Both the position numbers and the translations under genes were made by a program. 22,753 nucleotides of DNA, taken from Bacteroidota bacterium (GTDB taxonomy: Bacteria; Bacteroidota; Bacteroidia; Bacteroidales; UBA4417). Numbering within the stretch: position 1 is the first letter of the stretch; each line of letters begins with the position of its first letter. The DNA is taken from the NCBI GenBank assembly GCA_020048595.1, contig JAIFMH010000092.1, positions 1 through 22,753 of the forward strand. Direction: 5' to 3'. Shown piece after piece: positions 15,520 to 22,753 of this stretch. Below the pieces are notes generated by a model that saw only the letters and a list, made by a program, of their open reading frames with translations, was not told the origin of the DNA and searched no databases.

Positions 15520-16074
15520 ATGAAAAACACCATAATCATATGCCTTTTGCTGTTTGTGGCAATTGCCGAGATTACGGCACAGCAGAATTTGTATCGCACA
15601 CGCAACAGTAAAGTTGATTTTGTATCGGATGCTCCTTTGGAACTGATAAAAGCATCATCAGTTAAATTGCAGGGAGTAATAGATGCAGAGAAGCGTACTT
15701 TCGCCTTCAGTATTCCGACTGATTCATTCAAAGGATTTAACAGCCCATTGCAACAGGAGCATTTTTACGAAAACTACATTGAAGCGAAAGACTTCCCAAC
15801 CTCAAATTTCGCAGGAAAAATTATTGAACAAGTTGATTTTTCGCTGGATGGCACTTATACTATGCGGGCAAAAGGCAAGCTGAACATTCATGGAGTAGAA
15901 CAGGAACGGATAATAAAGGTAAACCTGCGAATTGTTAAAGGTGTAATTTATGCTGATGCCACTTTTACTGTTTTGCTGCAGGATCACAACATCACTATTC
16001 CGAAAATTGTGTTTCAAAAAATTGCTGAGGAGGTAAAAGTTAAGGTAACGATTGAATTTGAAAAAAAGAAGTAA
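15520..16074 (+). CDS. YceI-like periplasmic protein (paralog 1)
   Basis: A 184-residue exported protein. A signal peptide (1-20, cut about ITA-Q) precedes a YceI-type lipocalin-like beta-barrel, a fold known to hold polyisoprenoid lipids. Visible blocks are QEHFYENYIEAKDFPTSNF in the middle, GKLNIHGVEQER, and LQDHNITIPKIVFQKIAEEV near the end. It matches the protein at 20861-21415 in exact length, signal-peptide start (MKNT) and these blocks. The ligand is unknown. AAGGA 8 nt before the ATG is a plausible ribosome site. A 299-bp gap separates it from the sensor kinase on the same strand. Confidence 0.85.
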   Translation: MKNTIIICLLLFVAIAEITAQQNLYRTRNSKVDFVSDAPLELIKASSVKLQGVIDAEKRTFAFSIPTDSFKGFNSPLQQEHFYENYIEAKDFPTSNFAGKIIEQVDFSLDGTYTMRAKGKLNIHGVEQERIIKVNLRIVKGVIYADATFTVLLQDHNITIPKIVFQKIAEEVKVKVTIEFEKKK

Positions 16075-16373
16075 CGCTGTAATTCAATTTATGAAGAGCA
16101 ATGCTGCATGGAGTCAGCAATATCTCTAAACTCTGATTCTGCACTTTTTGAGTTATATTTCTGAATTGAAGGAGGCTATGTAGGGCTAAAAAAGCAGATT
16201 CAATTCGTGCAAAACTGTAATTGGAATGCTCAATAAAAAATAAATTGCAACTAAGCAAATAAGTTTCCCGGGATTTTGCTAACAAAACAAAATATCTGCA
16301 CCTTATGATAAGCTGTATTAATATAAAGTTATCTGAAGATCCCAAATTTCTATAAATAAAAGCAACTGAAGAA
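16075..16373. other. 299-bp spacer before the sensor kinase
   Basis: No gene, terminator or exact TAnnTTTG is seen. A TATCTGCA word at 16293-16300, followed by CC, resembles the TATCTTTGCACC type with the TTTG core altered and is the best, weak, candidate promoter for the kinase. Confidence 0.35.
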
Positions 16374-19298
16374 ATGAAATATATAAAAGCAGGTAATCTG
16401 AAAACTACCAGATCCGTTTTGGTTCTGTTTGTTCTCCAGTTGCTGGTTACCGGCATTTCGGGTCAGAAACCTTATTTCAGGAGCATTGATGTACCTGATG
16501 AGATTCAGCAAACCTCTATTACATGCCTCTTTCAGGACAACAACAATTATTTATGGGTTGGCACGGGCAAAGGATTGTATCAGTTTGATGGCAACAATTT
16601 TACTTATTATACTGGAAATGATAGTCAGGCGGCATTGCAGGTTTCGGCTTTGTATATGACAACGGATCAAATTCTTTGGGTAGGAACACGCAAAGGTGAC
16701 ATTTACAATCCAAAAGGTGACAGCCTGCAACTTTTTGATCCTGAGGAAGGCAATCCAAAAGCTGCTGTTACAGGTTTTGCAACGGACAAAATGGGTAACC
16801 TCTGGTTTTCGACCTATGGGGAAGGCATATATTATTATAACGGAAAGCACATTTATAATATTAACACTGACGACGGATTAACTGATAATTACTGCTATAC
16901 CATTACAGCAGATTTACAAGGTAGAATGTGGATTGCAACTGACGGTGGAATTTCGGTATGCAGCCTGGAGAATGGCAAAAAAATAATCCGGAAAATCACA
17001 ACTACTGAGGGCTTGCCTGATAATATTGTACTAAGTCTGAGTGTTGACGGAGATGTTATGTGGGCCGGCATGCAGGATGCAGGCATTTGTAAACTCGATA
17101 TCAATACGTTGAGTATATCCGGCCCAACGCATCCGGGAAAGTGGGCTTTTGGTCCTGTAAATGATATTGTTACAGGTAAAAACTGGCTATGGCTTTCGAC
17201 CGAGCGAAACGGGATTATCAGTTTCGAACCATCCACCGGAACTATTAATGGCAAATACAGTAACTCCGAAAATGTGAATATATCGCGCATAAACCGGATG
17301 TATGCCGATAAACAGGGGAATTACTGGATAGTTTCCGGAAGCCAGTTGCTGCTTTCTTCGGGAAATGATCTGATCCATTATAATGAAACAGACCTGGCAT
17401 CGGGAAAAAACATACATAGCTTACTTACTGACGTTAGCGGGAACATATGGTTCAGCACGGATAAAGGCTTGTTTGTACTGAACAGGAATAGCGGGAAAAC
17501 AGAACGGATTACATTGTCAAAAAAAGCTACAACTCACGTTATCAGCCTTTACGAAGATGACAAAGGCAATATCTGGGCCGGAACATTCGGAAGTGGTTTG
17601 TTCTGCATTAATTCGGATCGGCAACGTATAAAACTATTCAGCGAGGCTGATGGACTTACCAATGGAAATATACTTTCCATTGCCGGCAAAGGAAAGGAAA
17701 TGTGGCTGGCAACGCTGGGCGGAGCTTTTAAGTGTATACTAAGCGGAGATCCACATGCAGGCAACTCTCAGGTTTCATTTATCAATTACGGAGATCAGTA
17801 CTTCCCGGGCAACAATTATATTTATTCTGTTTTTATTGATTCGCGTAACCGGGTCTGGTTTGGTACTGATGGAAAAGGGATTTCAATGCTGCATAATGGC
17901 CGGTTTACTAATTTTGATAAGGCGCAAGGTTTGAAAAACAACATCATTTATTCGATTACCGAGGATAGTGGCGGAGATATATGGTTCAGCACATCAAATG
18001 CCGGCTTATACCGTTATAACGGAAAAACATTCCGTAATTATTCAACAGCAGATGGATTAAGCGATATTCATATCACAGGTCTGCTGGCCGATAAAAACAA
18101 CCATTTACTTATAGTTCACAATAACGGAGCTGACATACTTGATATCCGTAACAATACATTTATATATTATGGCGCAGGTGTTGGCATGTCGGGAATAAAT
18201 CCAGACCTGAATGTGTGTACCCTCGAAAACAGTGATGTAGCCTGGCTTGGCACACAAAACGGGCTGATACGCTTGCAGATACCCGAAGATTTATCAAAAA
18301 GACAGCCACAGCTTCAGCTGGATCTGATTTCTGTATTTCTTGGAAAAGAGAATTTTATAGGAAAACATGTTTTTAAATACAATCAGAATCACATCTCTTT
18401 TCATTTTAATGCATTCTGGTATATTGCTCCTGACATGGTAAAGTATCAGATCCGGTTAAAAGGTTACGACCTTGGCTGGATTGACACACGCAACAACCTG
18501 GGAACTTATTCAAACCTGCCTCCCGGCGAATATACATTTGAAGTACGATCCTCCATAAAAGGAAATTTCAGCCGGTCGGGAATAAAGTCGTATACTTTCA
18601 AAATTGAAAAACCTTTCTGGAAAACCAATTGGTTTATCGTTTTGTCAGTACTCAGTCTGGCCATGGCCATATACCTGATTATTTTTCTTCGCGAAAAAGC
18701 GCTAAAACAACGTGATGCCATTGCCCGCGAAAAAATAATGTTTCAGTTTCAGACATTGCGAAGCCAGGTAAATCCACATTTCCTGTTCAACAGTTTCAGC
18801 ACGTTGATTTCAATCATTGATGAAGATAAAAATGTAGCTATTGAATATGTAGAAAAACTTTCGCAGTTTTTCCGTGATCTGCTTGAATACCGCGAAAAAG
18901 ACCTTATTCCGCTCAGCGAAGAAATTAAGTTGATTGACACCTACTATTATCTGCAAAAGAAACGTTACAACCAAAACCTGCAGCTTCTAAAAGATGTTAA
19001 TGAAAAAGAACTTACCTCGCTTATTCCGCCAATGGTATTACAAATGTTGGTCGAAAATGCCATCAAGCACAATATTGTTTCTGCAGAAAGGCCACTCACG
19101 GTGAGAATATTCACTGATGAAAAATACATCACTGTGATCAACAACTTTCAACGAAAGAAAGACAAAGAGCCATCAACAGGCATTGGAATTACAAATATCA
19201 GAAACCGGTATGCCTTGCTGGGTTTTGGTGAAATTATAATTGAAAGTTCAGATGAGAGCTTTATTGTTAAACTTCCAATAATTTATTCTGCAAAATGA
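16374..19298 (+). CDS. Beta-propeller sensor histidine kinase, LytS type (Reg_prop / Y_Y_Y / His_kinase)
   Basis: A 974-residue inner-membrane sensor. A signal sequence (about 1-30) leads into a periplasmic part with some fourteen two-component-regulator-propeller repeats of the form G-x-(L/I/M)-W-(F/V/I)-(G/S/A)-T, for example NYLWVGTGKGLYQFDG, GNIWFSTDKGLFVLN and RVWFGTDGKGISML, enough for two seven-bladed propellers. A Y_Y_Y domain follows at about 680-742 (GTYSNLPPGEYTFEV), a membrane helix at about 752-772 (NWFIVLSVLSLAMAIYLIIF), a LytS-type His_kinase segment with His802 in QVNPHFLFNS, and an ATPase with N-box LVENAIKHN (about 892-900) and GIGITNIRNR. It is not a hybrid: receiver and DNA-binding parts are in the next gene, whose ATG overlaps this stop (ATGA). 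The signal sensed is unknown. Confidence 0.95.
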   Translation: MKYIKAGNLKTTRSVLVLFVLQLLVTGISGQKPYFRSIDVPDEIQQTSITCLFQDNNNYLWVGTGKGLYQFDGNNFTYYTGNDSQAALQVSALYMTTDQILWVGTRKGDIYNPKGDSLQLFDPEEGNPKAAVTGFATDKMGNLWFSTYGEGIYYYNGKHIYNINTDDGLTDNYCYTITADLQGRMWIATDGGISVCSLENGKKIIRKITTTEGLPDNIVLSLSVDGDVMWAGMQDAGICKLDINTLSISGPTHPGKWAFGPVNDIVTGKNWLWLSTERNGIISFEPSTGTINGKYSNSENVNISRINRMYADKQGNYWIVSGSQLLLSSGNDLIHYNETDLASGKNIHSLLTDVSGNIWFSTDKGLFVLNRNSGKTERITLSKKATTHVISLYEDDKGNIWAGTFGSGLFCINSDRQRIKLFSEADGLTNGNILSIAGKGKEMWLATLGGAFKCILSGDPHAGNSQVSFINYGDQYFPGNNYIYSVFIDSRNRVWFGTDGKGISMLHNGRFTNFDKAQGLKNNIIYSITEDSGGDIWFSTSNAGLYRYNGKTFRNYSTADGLSDIHITGLLADKNNHLLIVHNNGADILDIRNNTFIYYGAGVGMSGINPDLNVCTLENSDVAWLGTQNGLIRLQIPEDLSKRQPQLQLDLISVFLGKENFIGKHVFKYNQNHISFHFNAFWYIAPDMVKYQIRLKGYDLGWIDTRNNLGTYSNLPPGEYTFEVRSSIKGNFSRSGIKSYTFKIEKPFWKTNWFIVLSVLSLAMAIYLIIFLREKALKQRDAIAREKIMFQFQTLRSQVNPHFLFNSFSTLISIIDEDKNVAIEYVEKLSQFFRDLLEYREKDLIPLSEEIKLIDTYYYLQKKRYNQNLQLLKDVNEKELTSLIPPMVLQMLVENAIKHNIVSAERPLTVRIFTDEKYITVINNFQRKKDKEPSTGIGITNIRNRYALLGFGEIIIESSDESFIVKLPIIYSAK

Positions 19299-20074
19299 AT
19301 GTATTAATCATTGAAGATGAATCGGCAACAGCACGCCGACTGCAAAAGCTGCTTCAGGAAATTGACCCGGCCATACAAGTGCTGGCAATACACGAGAGTA
19401 TTGAACAAACCGTGAACTGGCTTAGCAAGCACGGCGAACCGGATCTGATGTTTATGGATGTAAATCTTTCGGACGGACTAAGCTTTGGCGTTTTTAAAGA
19501 AGTGGATGTGAACTGCCCGGTGATATTTACAACAGCATATGATCAGTATGCAATACAGGCATTTAAGGTTAACAGCATTGATTATTTGCTGAAGCCGGTT
19601 AACAAGGAAAGCCTGGAGGAAAGCCTGCGCAAATACCATAAACTGCAACATAAGGAAGGAAAACCAAAAATTGATATCGCAAAGCTTGATATTGCCAAAC
19701 TTGCACTTGCACTTGGTATTCAAAAGCCTGATTATATGAAGCGGCTGATTGTACGCTATGGAGAAGTTATAAAAGCGATTGAAATGAAGGATGTAGCCTA
19801 CTTTTATTCCGACGAAAAAATTGTTTACATGGTGCTGAAAGAAGGCAAGTCGTACCCGGTAGATTTTACCCTTGATCACATGGAGACACGCCTCGATCCG
19901 GAGTTGTATTTCCGTATCAACCGGAAGTTCCTGATAAGTTATCATGCTATTGAAAAAATGATTTCATACAGCAAATCGAGGATAAAAATTACTTTAAATC
20001 CTGCTTGTGAGCTCGAAGCCATTTCGAGTACTGAGCGTTCGGGCGATTTTAAAGAATGGCTGGCAGGGAAGTAA
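19295..20074 (+). CDS. LytTR-family response regulator
   Basis: A 259-residue DNA-binding regulator, partner of the preceding kinase, whose stop it overlaps by 4 nt. The receiver domain (1-120) has Glu7/Asp8, phosphoacceptor Asp55 in LMFMDVNLSDG, Thr79-80 and Lys100 (DYLLKPV). A linker with the tandem DIAKLDIAKL (about 127-137) follows. The LytTR domain (about 150-255) begins MKRLIVRYGEVIKAIEMKDV and contains FRINRKFLISYHAIEKM. LytTR regulators bind paired direct repeats of about 9 bp; the YceI and lipoprotein genes on either side are the natural candidate targets, but no site can be assigned firmly. Confidence 0.96.
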   Translation: MNVLIIEDESATARRLQKLLQEIDPAIQVLAIHESIEQTVNWLSKHGEPDLMFMDVNLSDGLSFGVFKEVDVNCPVIFTTAYDQYAIQAFKVNSIDYLLKPVNKESLEESLRKYHKLQHKEGKPKIDIAKLDIAKLALALGIQKPDYMKRLIVRYGEVIKAIEMKDVAYFYSDEKIVYMVLKEGKSYPVDFTLDHMETRLDPELYFRINRKFLISYHAIEKMISYSKSRIKITLNPACELEAISSTERSGDFKEWLAGK

Positions 20075-20365
20075 CCATCTTATAATAGTTACAGGAACTA
20101 AAAAGCCTTGCTTTTTAATGAATGACAGCCTATAAAAATTTAGTTTTAAGTATTTGGGGATAGCGTGTCGGTATATGATTTCCTGCAAAAAGGGAAGATC
20201 AGCAAATCCGGTCGCCAGGCTTAATATATATTATTTCAACAAAAACCCAGGTTTAAACCGGTTCAGTGGCAATAAATTCCAGTTCATCCATCTTCAGTTT
20301 TTAGTTTTTACTATCGGGCGTTACTTTGCTTCATCAAAACAATTTAACCCTATAAAAATTATTTT
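20075..20365. other. 291-bp spacer before the lipoprotein gene
   Basis: Holds a terminator-like hairpin at 20099-20117 and, near 20321-20328, TTACTTTG, one mismatch from TAnnTTTG and 37 nt before the next ATG. No gene is recognised. AGTTTTTA is repeated in tandem at about 20296-20309. Confidence 0.4.
20099..20117 (+). terminator. Probable intrinsic terminator of the kinase/LytTR operon
   Basis: TAAAAAGC-CTT-GCTTTTTA: a perfect 8-bp stem with a 3-nt loop and a T run on the 3' arm, 24 nt past the LytTR stop. The stem is AT-rich, so efficiency is doubtful; being nearly symmetric it could also work from the other side. Confidence 0.45.
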
Positions 20366-20824
20366 ATGAAAACATTCATTCTTTTACCTGTACTGGCTCT
20401 ATTATTTGCCTCATGCTCAAACAGCGATACAACTTCTGATCCGGTTGCTGACCTCACCACACAAACCAATATGGTTGCTCAGAGCGACTGGAGTATTACC
20501 AGGTTTACTGACAGCGGTAATGACGAAACGTCCGACTTTACAGGCTACAAATTCCAATTTAATGCTGATGGCACATTTGTTGCAACTTCCTCTGAAGCAA
20601 CTTTCAAAGGAACCTGGGTATTGGGAGTAGGAGAAACCAAACCTGATGACAGTGGCGATGATGCTACAGACGATAAATTCAATAAGCTTACCATCACGGT
20701 AGCAGGAAACAAACAAATGGAGCATCTGAGTCACAAATGGCTTGCTGAAAAAATAACTGCTACCGAAATATGGCTTCGTGATGACAATGTAGCTTCAAAT
20801 GAATTACTAAGATTTGGCAAATAA
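20366..20824 (+). CDS. Small lipoprotein, lipocalin-like
   Basis: A 152-residue lipoprotein. The type II signal peptide (MKTFILLPVLALLFASC) has lipobox FASC with acylated Cys17, followed by a polar Ser/Asp/Thr-rich linker. The mature part has WSITRFTDSGNDETSDFTGY, FQFNADGTFVATS and FKGTWVLGVGE, the WxxxxxxxxG / FxxDGTF / GTW pattern of small lipocalin-like beta-barrel lipoproteins common in Bacteroidota. Function is unknown. It is 36 nt upstream of the second YceI-like gene and probably cotranscribed with it. The ATG has an A/T-rich upstream and no Shine-Dalgarno. Confidence 0.87.
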   Translation: MKTFILLPVLALLFASCSNSDTTSDPVADLTTQTNMVAQSDWSITRFTDSGNDETSDFTGYKFQFNADGTFVATSSEATFKGTWVLGVGETKPDDSGDDATDDKFNKLTITVAGNKQMEHLSHKWLAEKITATEIWLRDDNVASNELLRFGK

Positions 20825-20860
20825 TAGCTTTCTTATATCAAACTGCAAAACGAATTCACC

Positions 20861-21415
20861 ATGAAAAATACAACAATCTTACTGGCTATCCTCCTTTTTA
20901 TGACCACCCTTGCTCATGCCCAGAAATACATGACTAAAGGTGGAACCATCAAATTCTCTTCAGAAACTCCGATGGAAAAGATTGAAGCATTGAACCGACA
21001 AGTTAACAGCGCGTTGGATTTTTCAACCGGAAATTTTGTTTTCAAAGTGTTGATTCGTGGTTTCGAATTCGAAAAAGCTCTGATGCAGGAGCACTTCAAT
21101 GAAAATTATATGGAGTCGGAAAAATTTCCTAATTCAACATTTAATGGGAAAATTACCAATATCAAAGATGTGAACCTTGGGAAAGAGGGCATTTATAAAA
21201 TAGTTGTTGAAGGTGAATTATCGATGCATGGTGTTACAAACAAAGTAAAAGTAAACGGAACACTTGAAATTAAAGGTTCAAAGGTTTTAGGAAAAGCTAC
21301 CTTTAATGTATCGCCAAAGGATTACAACATTACAATACCCAAAGCAGTTATCAAAAATATTTCTGAAGCCATTCAGGTTGATGTAAATGTATCGCTCGAT
21401 AAGTTAATCAACTAA
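20861..21415 (+). CDS. YceI-like periplasmic protein (paralog 2)
   Basis: A 184-residue exported protein with a signal peptide (1-20, cut about AHA-Q) and a YceI-type lipocalin-like barrel. It shares with the protein at 15520-16074 the exact length, the MKNT start, the block QEHFNENYMESEKFPNSTF, the middle block GELSMHGVTNK and the C-terminal DYNITIPKAVIKNISEAI. Divergence is considerable outside these blocks, so the duplication is not recent. Position behind a lipocalin-like lipoprotein suggests an envelope lipid- or small-ligand-binding pair; the ligand is not known. Confidence 0.86.
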   Translation: MKNTTILLAILLFMTTLAHAQKYMTKGGTIKFSSETPMEKIEALNRQVNSALDFSTGNFVFKVLIRGFEFEKALMQEHFNENYMESEKFPNSTFNGKITNIKDVNLGKEGIYKIVVEGELSMHGVTNKVKVNGTLEIKGSKVLGKATFNVSPKDYNITIPKAVIKNISEAIQVDVNVSLDKLIN

Positions 21416-21444
21416 TTCCCCACTATATATATCCGCTTTGCCGG

Positions 21445-21469
21445 GCAACCAGGGCCTTGTTCTGGTTGC
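21445..21469 (+). other. Stem-loop GCAACCAG ... CTGGTTGC
   Basis: A perfect 8-bp GC-rich stem with a 9-nt loop, 29 nt past the second YceI stop. No T run follows, so it is more likely an RNA 3'-end-protecting hairpin or protein site than a terminator by itself. Confidence 0.45.
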
Positions 21470-21514
21470 AACACTATCACTACCTTACTTCATTGCCAGG
21501 ATTTTACACCTTGG

Positions 21515-21549
21515 AAAAAGCTCTCCGGCTAATTGCCAGGGAGTTTTTT
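21515..21549 (+). terminator. Intrinsic terminator after the lipoprotein/YceI operon
   Basis: AAAAAG, then CTCTCCGGC paired with GCCAGGGAG (one wobble, one mismatch) around loop TAATT, then TTTTTT. The flanking A and T runs extend the stem. Confidence 0.75.
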
Positions 21550-21824
21550 GTTTTGCTGGTTTATCCACACAGATTAACTTAACCTGAACTTGCTGCAAAC
21601 ATTGTAGTTGTTTGTTTTATCAAACTTACTGCCAGTTTGTTATATATTTAGAATCTGATATTATCGGTATAAAATTCTGAAAAAAAGGCCAATAATTCGG
21701 TGAAAGCCAGATGCACAACTTTTATTTTACTCCCGATACTGATAATCCGGTTGATAGAATTAATTTTACATCGGCTGATTGGGAAGGCATATAAACACAA
21801 ACATTAACTCTCCTAGCCGGAAAC

Positions 21825-22406
21825 ATGTATATTCTGACCACTATTTTCTTATTGTCGGTAATGCAAAATTTGCATGCTGCTGATATTGGATTGCTTAGAG
21901 CGATATATGAAAACAGGAATCCAATTTTTGATGCAACCTTTATTTTTATTACAAATTCTGCTGCAGTCATAGCTTTCGGAATACCGGTGATCATGTTACT
22001 AATTGCCAGGTTCCGGAAAATTACCGGATTGCGACTTAATGCCCTTTTGCTGATTATGCCGGTAGCGATATCCGCACTTATTGCGAATATTTTAAAATAC
22101 ATTATTGATTCGCCCCGACCCTTTGAAATATATCCGTTCATTGTGAAACTCAGCAGTGGCGGCAGCCCGTCATTTCCTTCGGGACATACTGCTGATGCAT
22201 TTGCATTTGCGGTAGCTGTATGTTTGGTGTATCCAAAATGGTATACAATTATCCCGGGGCTGATATGGGCTTCACTTGTAGGATACTCGCGAATGAGCCT
22301 TGGAGTACATTTTCCTTCCGATGTTCTGGCAGGAGCAATAATTGGTTCCGTATTTGCTATTGCGTATATTACTATCGCCAGAAAGAAACACTGGCATTCA
22401 GCATAG
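21825..22406 (+). CDS. PAP2 superfamily phosphatase
   Basis: A 193-residue membrane protein of the type 2 phosphatidic acid phosphatase family. All three catalytic motifs are intact: KYIIDSPRP (K-x6-RP, about residues 90-98), PSGH (about 118-121) and SRMSLGVHFPSD (SR-x5-H-x3-D, about 153-164). About five hydrophobic helices are seen, the first as an N-terminal signal-like segment. Family members dephosphorylate lipid phosphates such as undecaprenyl pyrophosphate or phosphatidate; which one applies here cannot be told. It has no Shine-Dalgarno. It stands alone after a strong terminator. Confidence 0.93.
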   Translation: MYILTTIFLLSVMQNLHAADIGLLRAIYENRNPIFDATFIFITNSAAVIAFGIPVIMLLIARFRKITGLRLNALLLIMPVAISALIANILKYIIDSPRPFEIYPFIVKLSSGGSPSFPSGHTADAFAFAVAVCLVYPKWYTIIPGLIWASLVGYSRMSLGVHFPSDVLAGAIIGSVFAIAYITIARKKHWHSA

Positions 22407-22547
22407 TACCGAAATATTTTGATTAATCCGACTCAGGAAAAGCACTTTTTCATTACCCAGACTTCAGCACCAAAATAAGTGGTTAAGGTTCCTGGTAAAA
22501 GAACAATAATGTGCTTATATGACGCAGCATGATTCGCTGATCCCTTA

Positions 22548-22580
22548 TTTGCAATATATCCCAAAATATAGTTACTTTTG
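22548..22580 (+). promoter_or_regulatory. Promoter of tRNA-Arg, -33 and -7 elements
   Basis: TTTG at 22548-22551 and TACTTTTG at 22573-22580, separated by 21 nt, the best two-part Bacteroidota promoter in the window. The -7 word is followed by CACACC and lies 16 nt before the mature tRNA. Confidence 0.7.
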
Positions 22581-22596
22581 CACACCAACAAACTAT

Positions 22597-22668
22597 GGCC
22601 CCATAGTTCAATGGATAGAATTTCAGATTCCGGTTCTGAAGATTTGGGTTCGAATCCCGATGGGGTCA
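22597..22668 (+). tRNA. tRNA-Arg(CCG)
   Basis: A 72-nt tRNA. The acceptor stem GGCCCCA/TGGGGTC has discriminator A. The D stem is GTTC/GAAT, the anticodon stem TCAGA/TCTGA holds loop TTCCGGT with anticodon CCG, and the T arm is TTGGG-TTCGAAT-CCCGA. CCA is not encoded. It reads CGG codons. Confidence 0.95.
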
Positions 22669-22704
22669 CATATATACACTGATTATCAGATAGTTATAAA
22701 TTAT

Positions 22705-22734
22705 ACGTGCAAATGTACGTGTAATTATTTTTAT
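22705..22734 (+). terminator. Probable terminator after tRNA-Arg
   Basis: ACGTGC and GTACGT form a 6-bp stem with one G-T pair around a 4-nt loop, followed by a T-rich stretch (TAATTATTTTTATTT). Confidence 0.5.
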
Positions 22735-22741
22735 TTACTCT

Positions 22742-22749
22742 CACTTTTG
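22742..22749 (+). promoter_or_regulatory. Possible -7 promoter element of a gene beyond the window
   Basis: CACTTTTG followed by CGCC, one mismatch from TAnnTTTG and sharing the GC-C tail seen at other promoters here. The gene it would serve is outside the window. Confidence 0.3.
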
Positions 22750-22753
22750 CGCC

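Larger units (their letters stand above)
21416..21824. other. 409-bp spacer before the PAP2 phosphatase
   Basis: Contains a perfect 8-bp stem-loop (21445-21469) and a strong intrinsic terminator (21515-21549). The promoter of the downstream gene is not clear: TATATTTAG near 21644-21652 lacks the final G of the TAnnTTTG word. No gene is seen. Confidence 0.45.

Noticed and set aside
22433..22669. 78-codon minus-strand open frame (MTPSGFEPKSSEPESE)
   Set aside because: Antisense reading of tRNA-Arg, a common artefact.

Overview
This window reads as a chromosomal segment of a Bacteroidota bacterium, most likely Bacteroidales or Marinilabiliales-like. The evidence is repeated TAnnTTTG promoter elements, an RluB with a long low-complexity N-terminal extension, an ExbB/small membrane protein/ExbD/ExbD cluster, a periplasmic beta-propeller sensor kinase, and few Shine-Dalgarno sites. 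No phage, plasmid, transposase or CRISPR array is visible. The assignment rests on gene content and promoter form only.

Layout: (1) 1-1781, minus: an RluB/RsuA-type 23S rRNA pseudouridine synthase, cut by the window start, whose N-terminal ~380 residues are mostly a 42-bp tandem repeat. (2) 2020-3144, plus: a tandem universal stress protein with an extra N-terminal domain. (3) 3307-4696, minus: yraN and an LD-carboxypeptidase with a C-terminal membrane helix, packed as an operon. (4) 4697-5293: a repeat-rich spacer with a ~394-bp segment bounded by near-perfect 18-bp inverted repeats and holding a 77-bp direct repeat. (5) 5294-7357, plus: metG. (6) 7613-8965, minus: an orphan NtrC-type sigma-54 activator. 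(7) 9414-11435: divergent dusB and a CPBP membrane protease sharing a 90-bp promoter region. (8) 11546-13696, minus: a TonB/Tol-type energiser cluster (ExbB, three-helix membrane protein, broken ExbD, intact ExbD), preceded by tRNA-Ser(GGA). (9) 14117-15298, minus: an MFS transporter. (10) 15520-21415, plus: an envelope-sensing island of YceI-like protein, double-propeller LytS-type kinase, LytTR regulator, lipoprotein and a second YceI-like protein. (11) 21825-22406, plus: a PAP2 phosphatase, then tRNA-Arg(CCG) at 22597-22668.

Most genes are housekeeping (rRNA modification, tRNA charging and modification, cell-wall recycling, membrane energisation). The strongest candidates for a second look are: the ExbD gene split by a frameshift that also appears to have lost an internal segment; the 21-unit minisatellite inside RluB; the paired YceI paralogs around one sensor/regulator pair; the inverted-repeat-bounded spacer at 4762-5155; and the membrane-anchored LD-carboxypeptidase. 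I see no clear evidence of a wholly new defence or mobile system.
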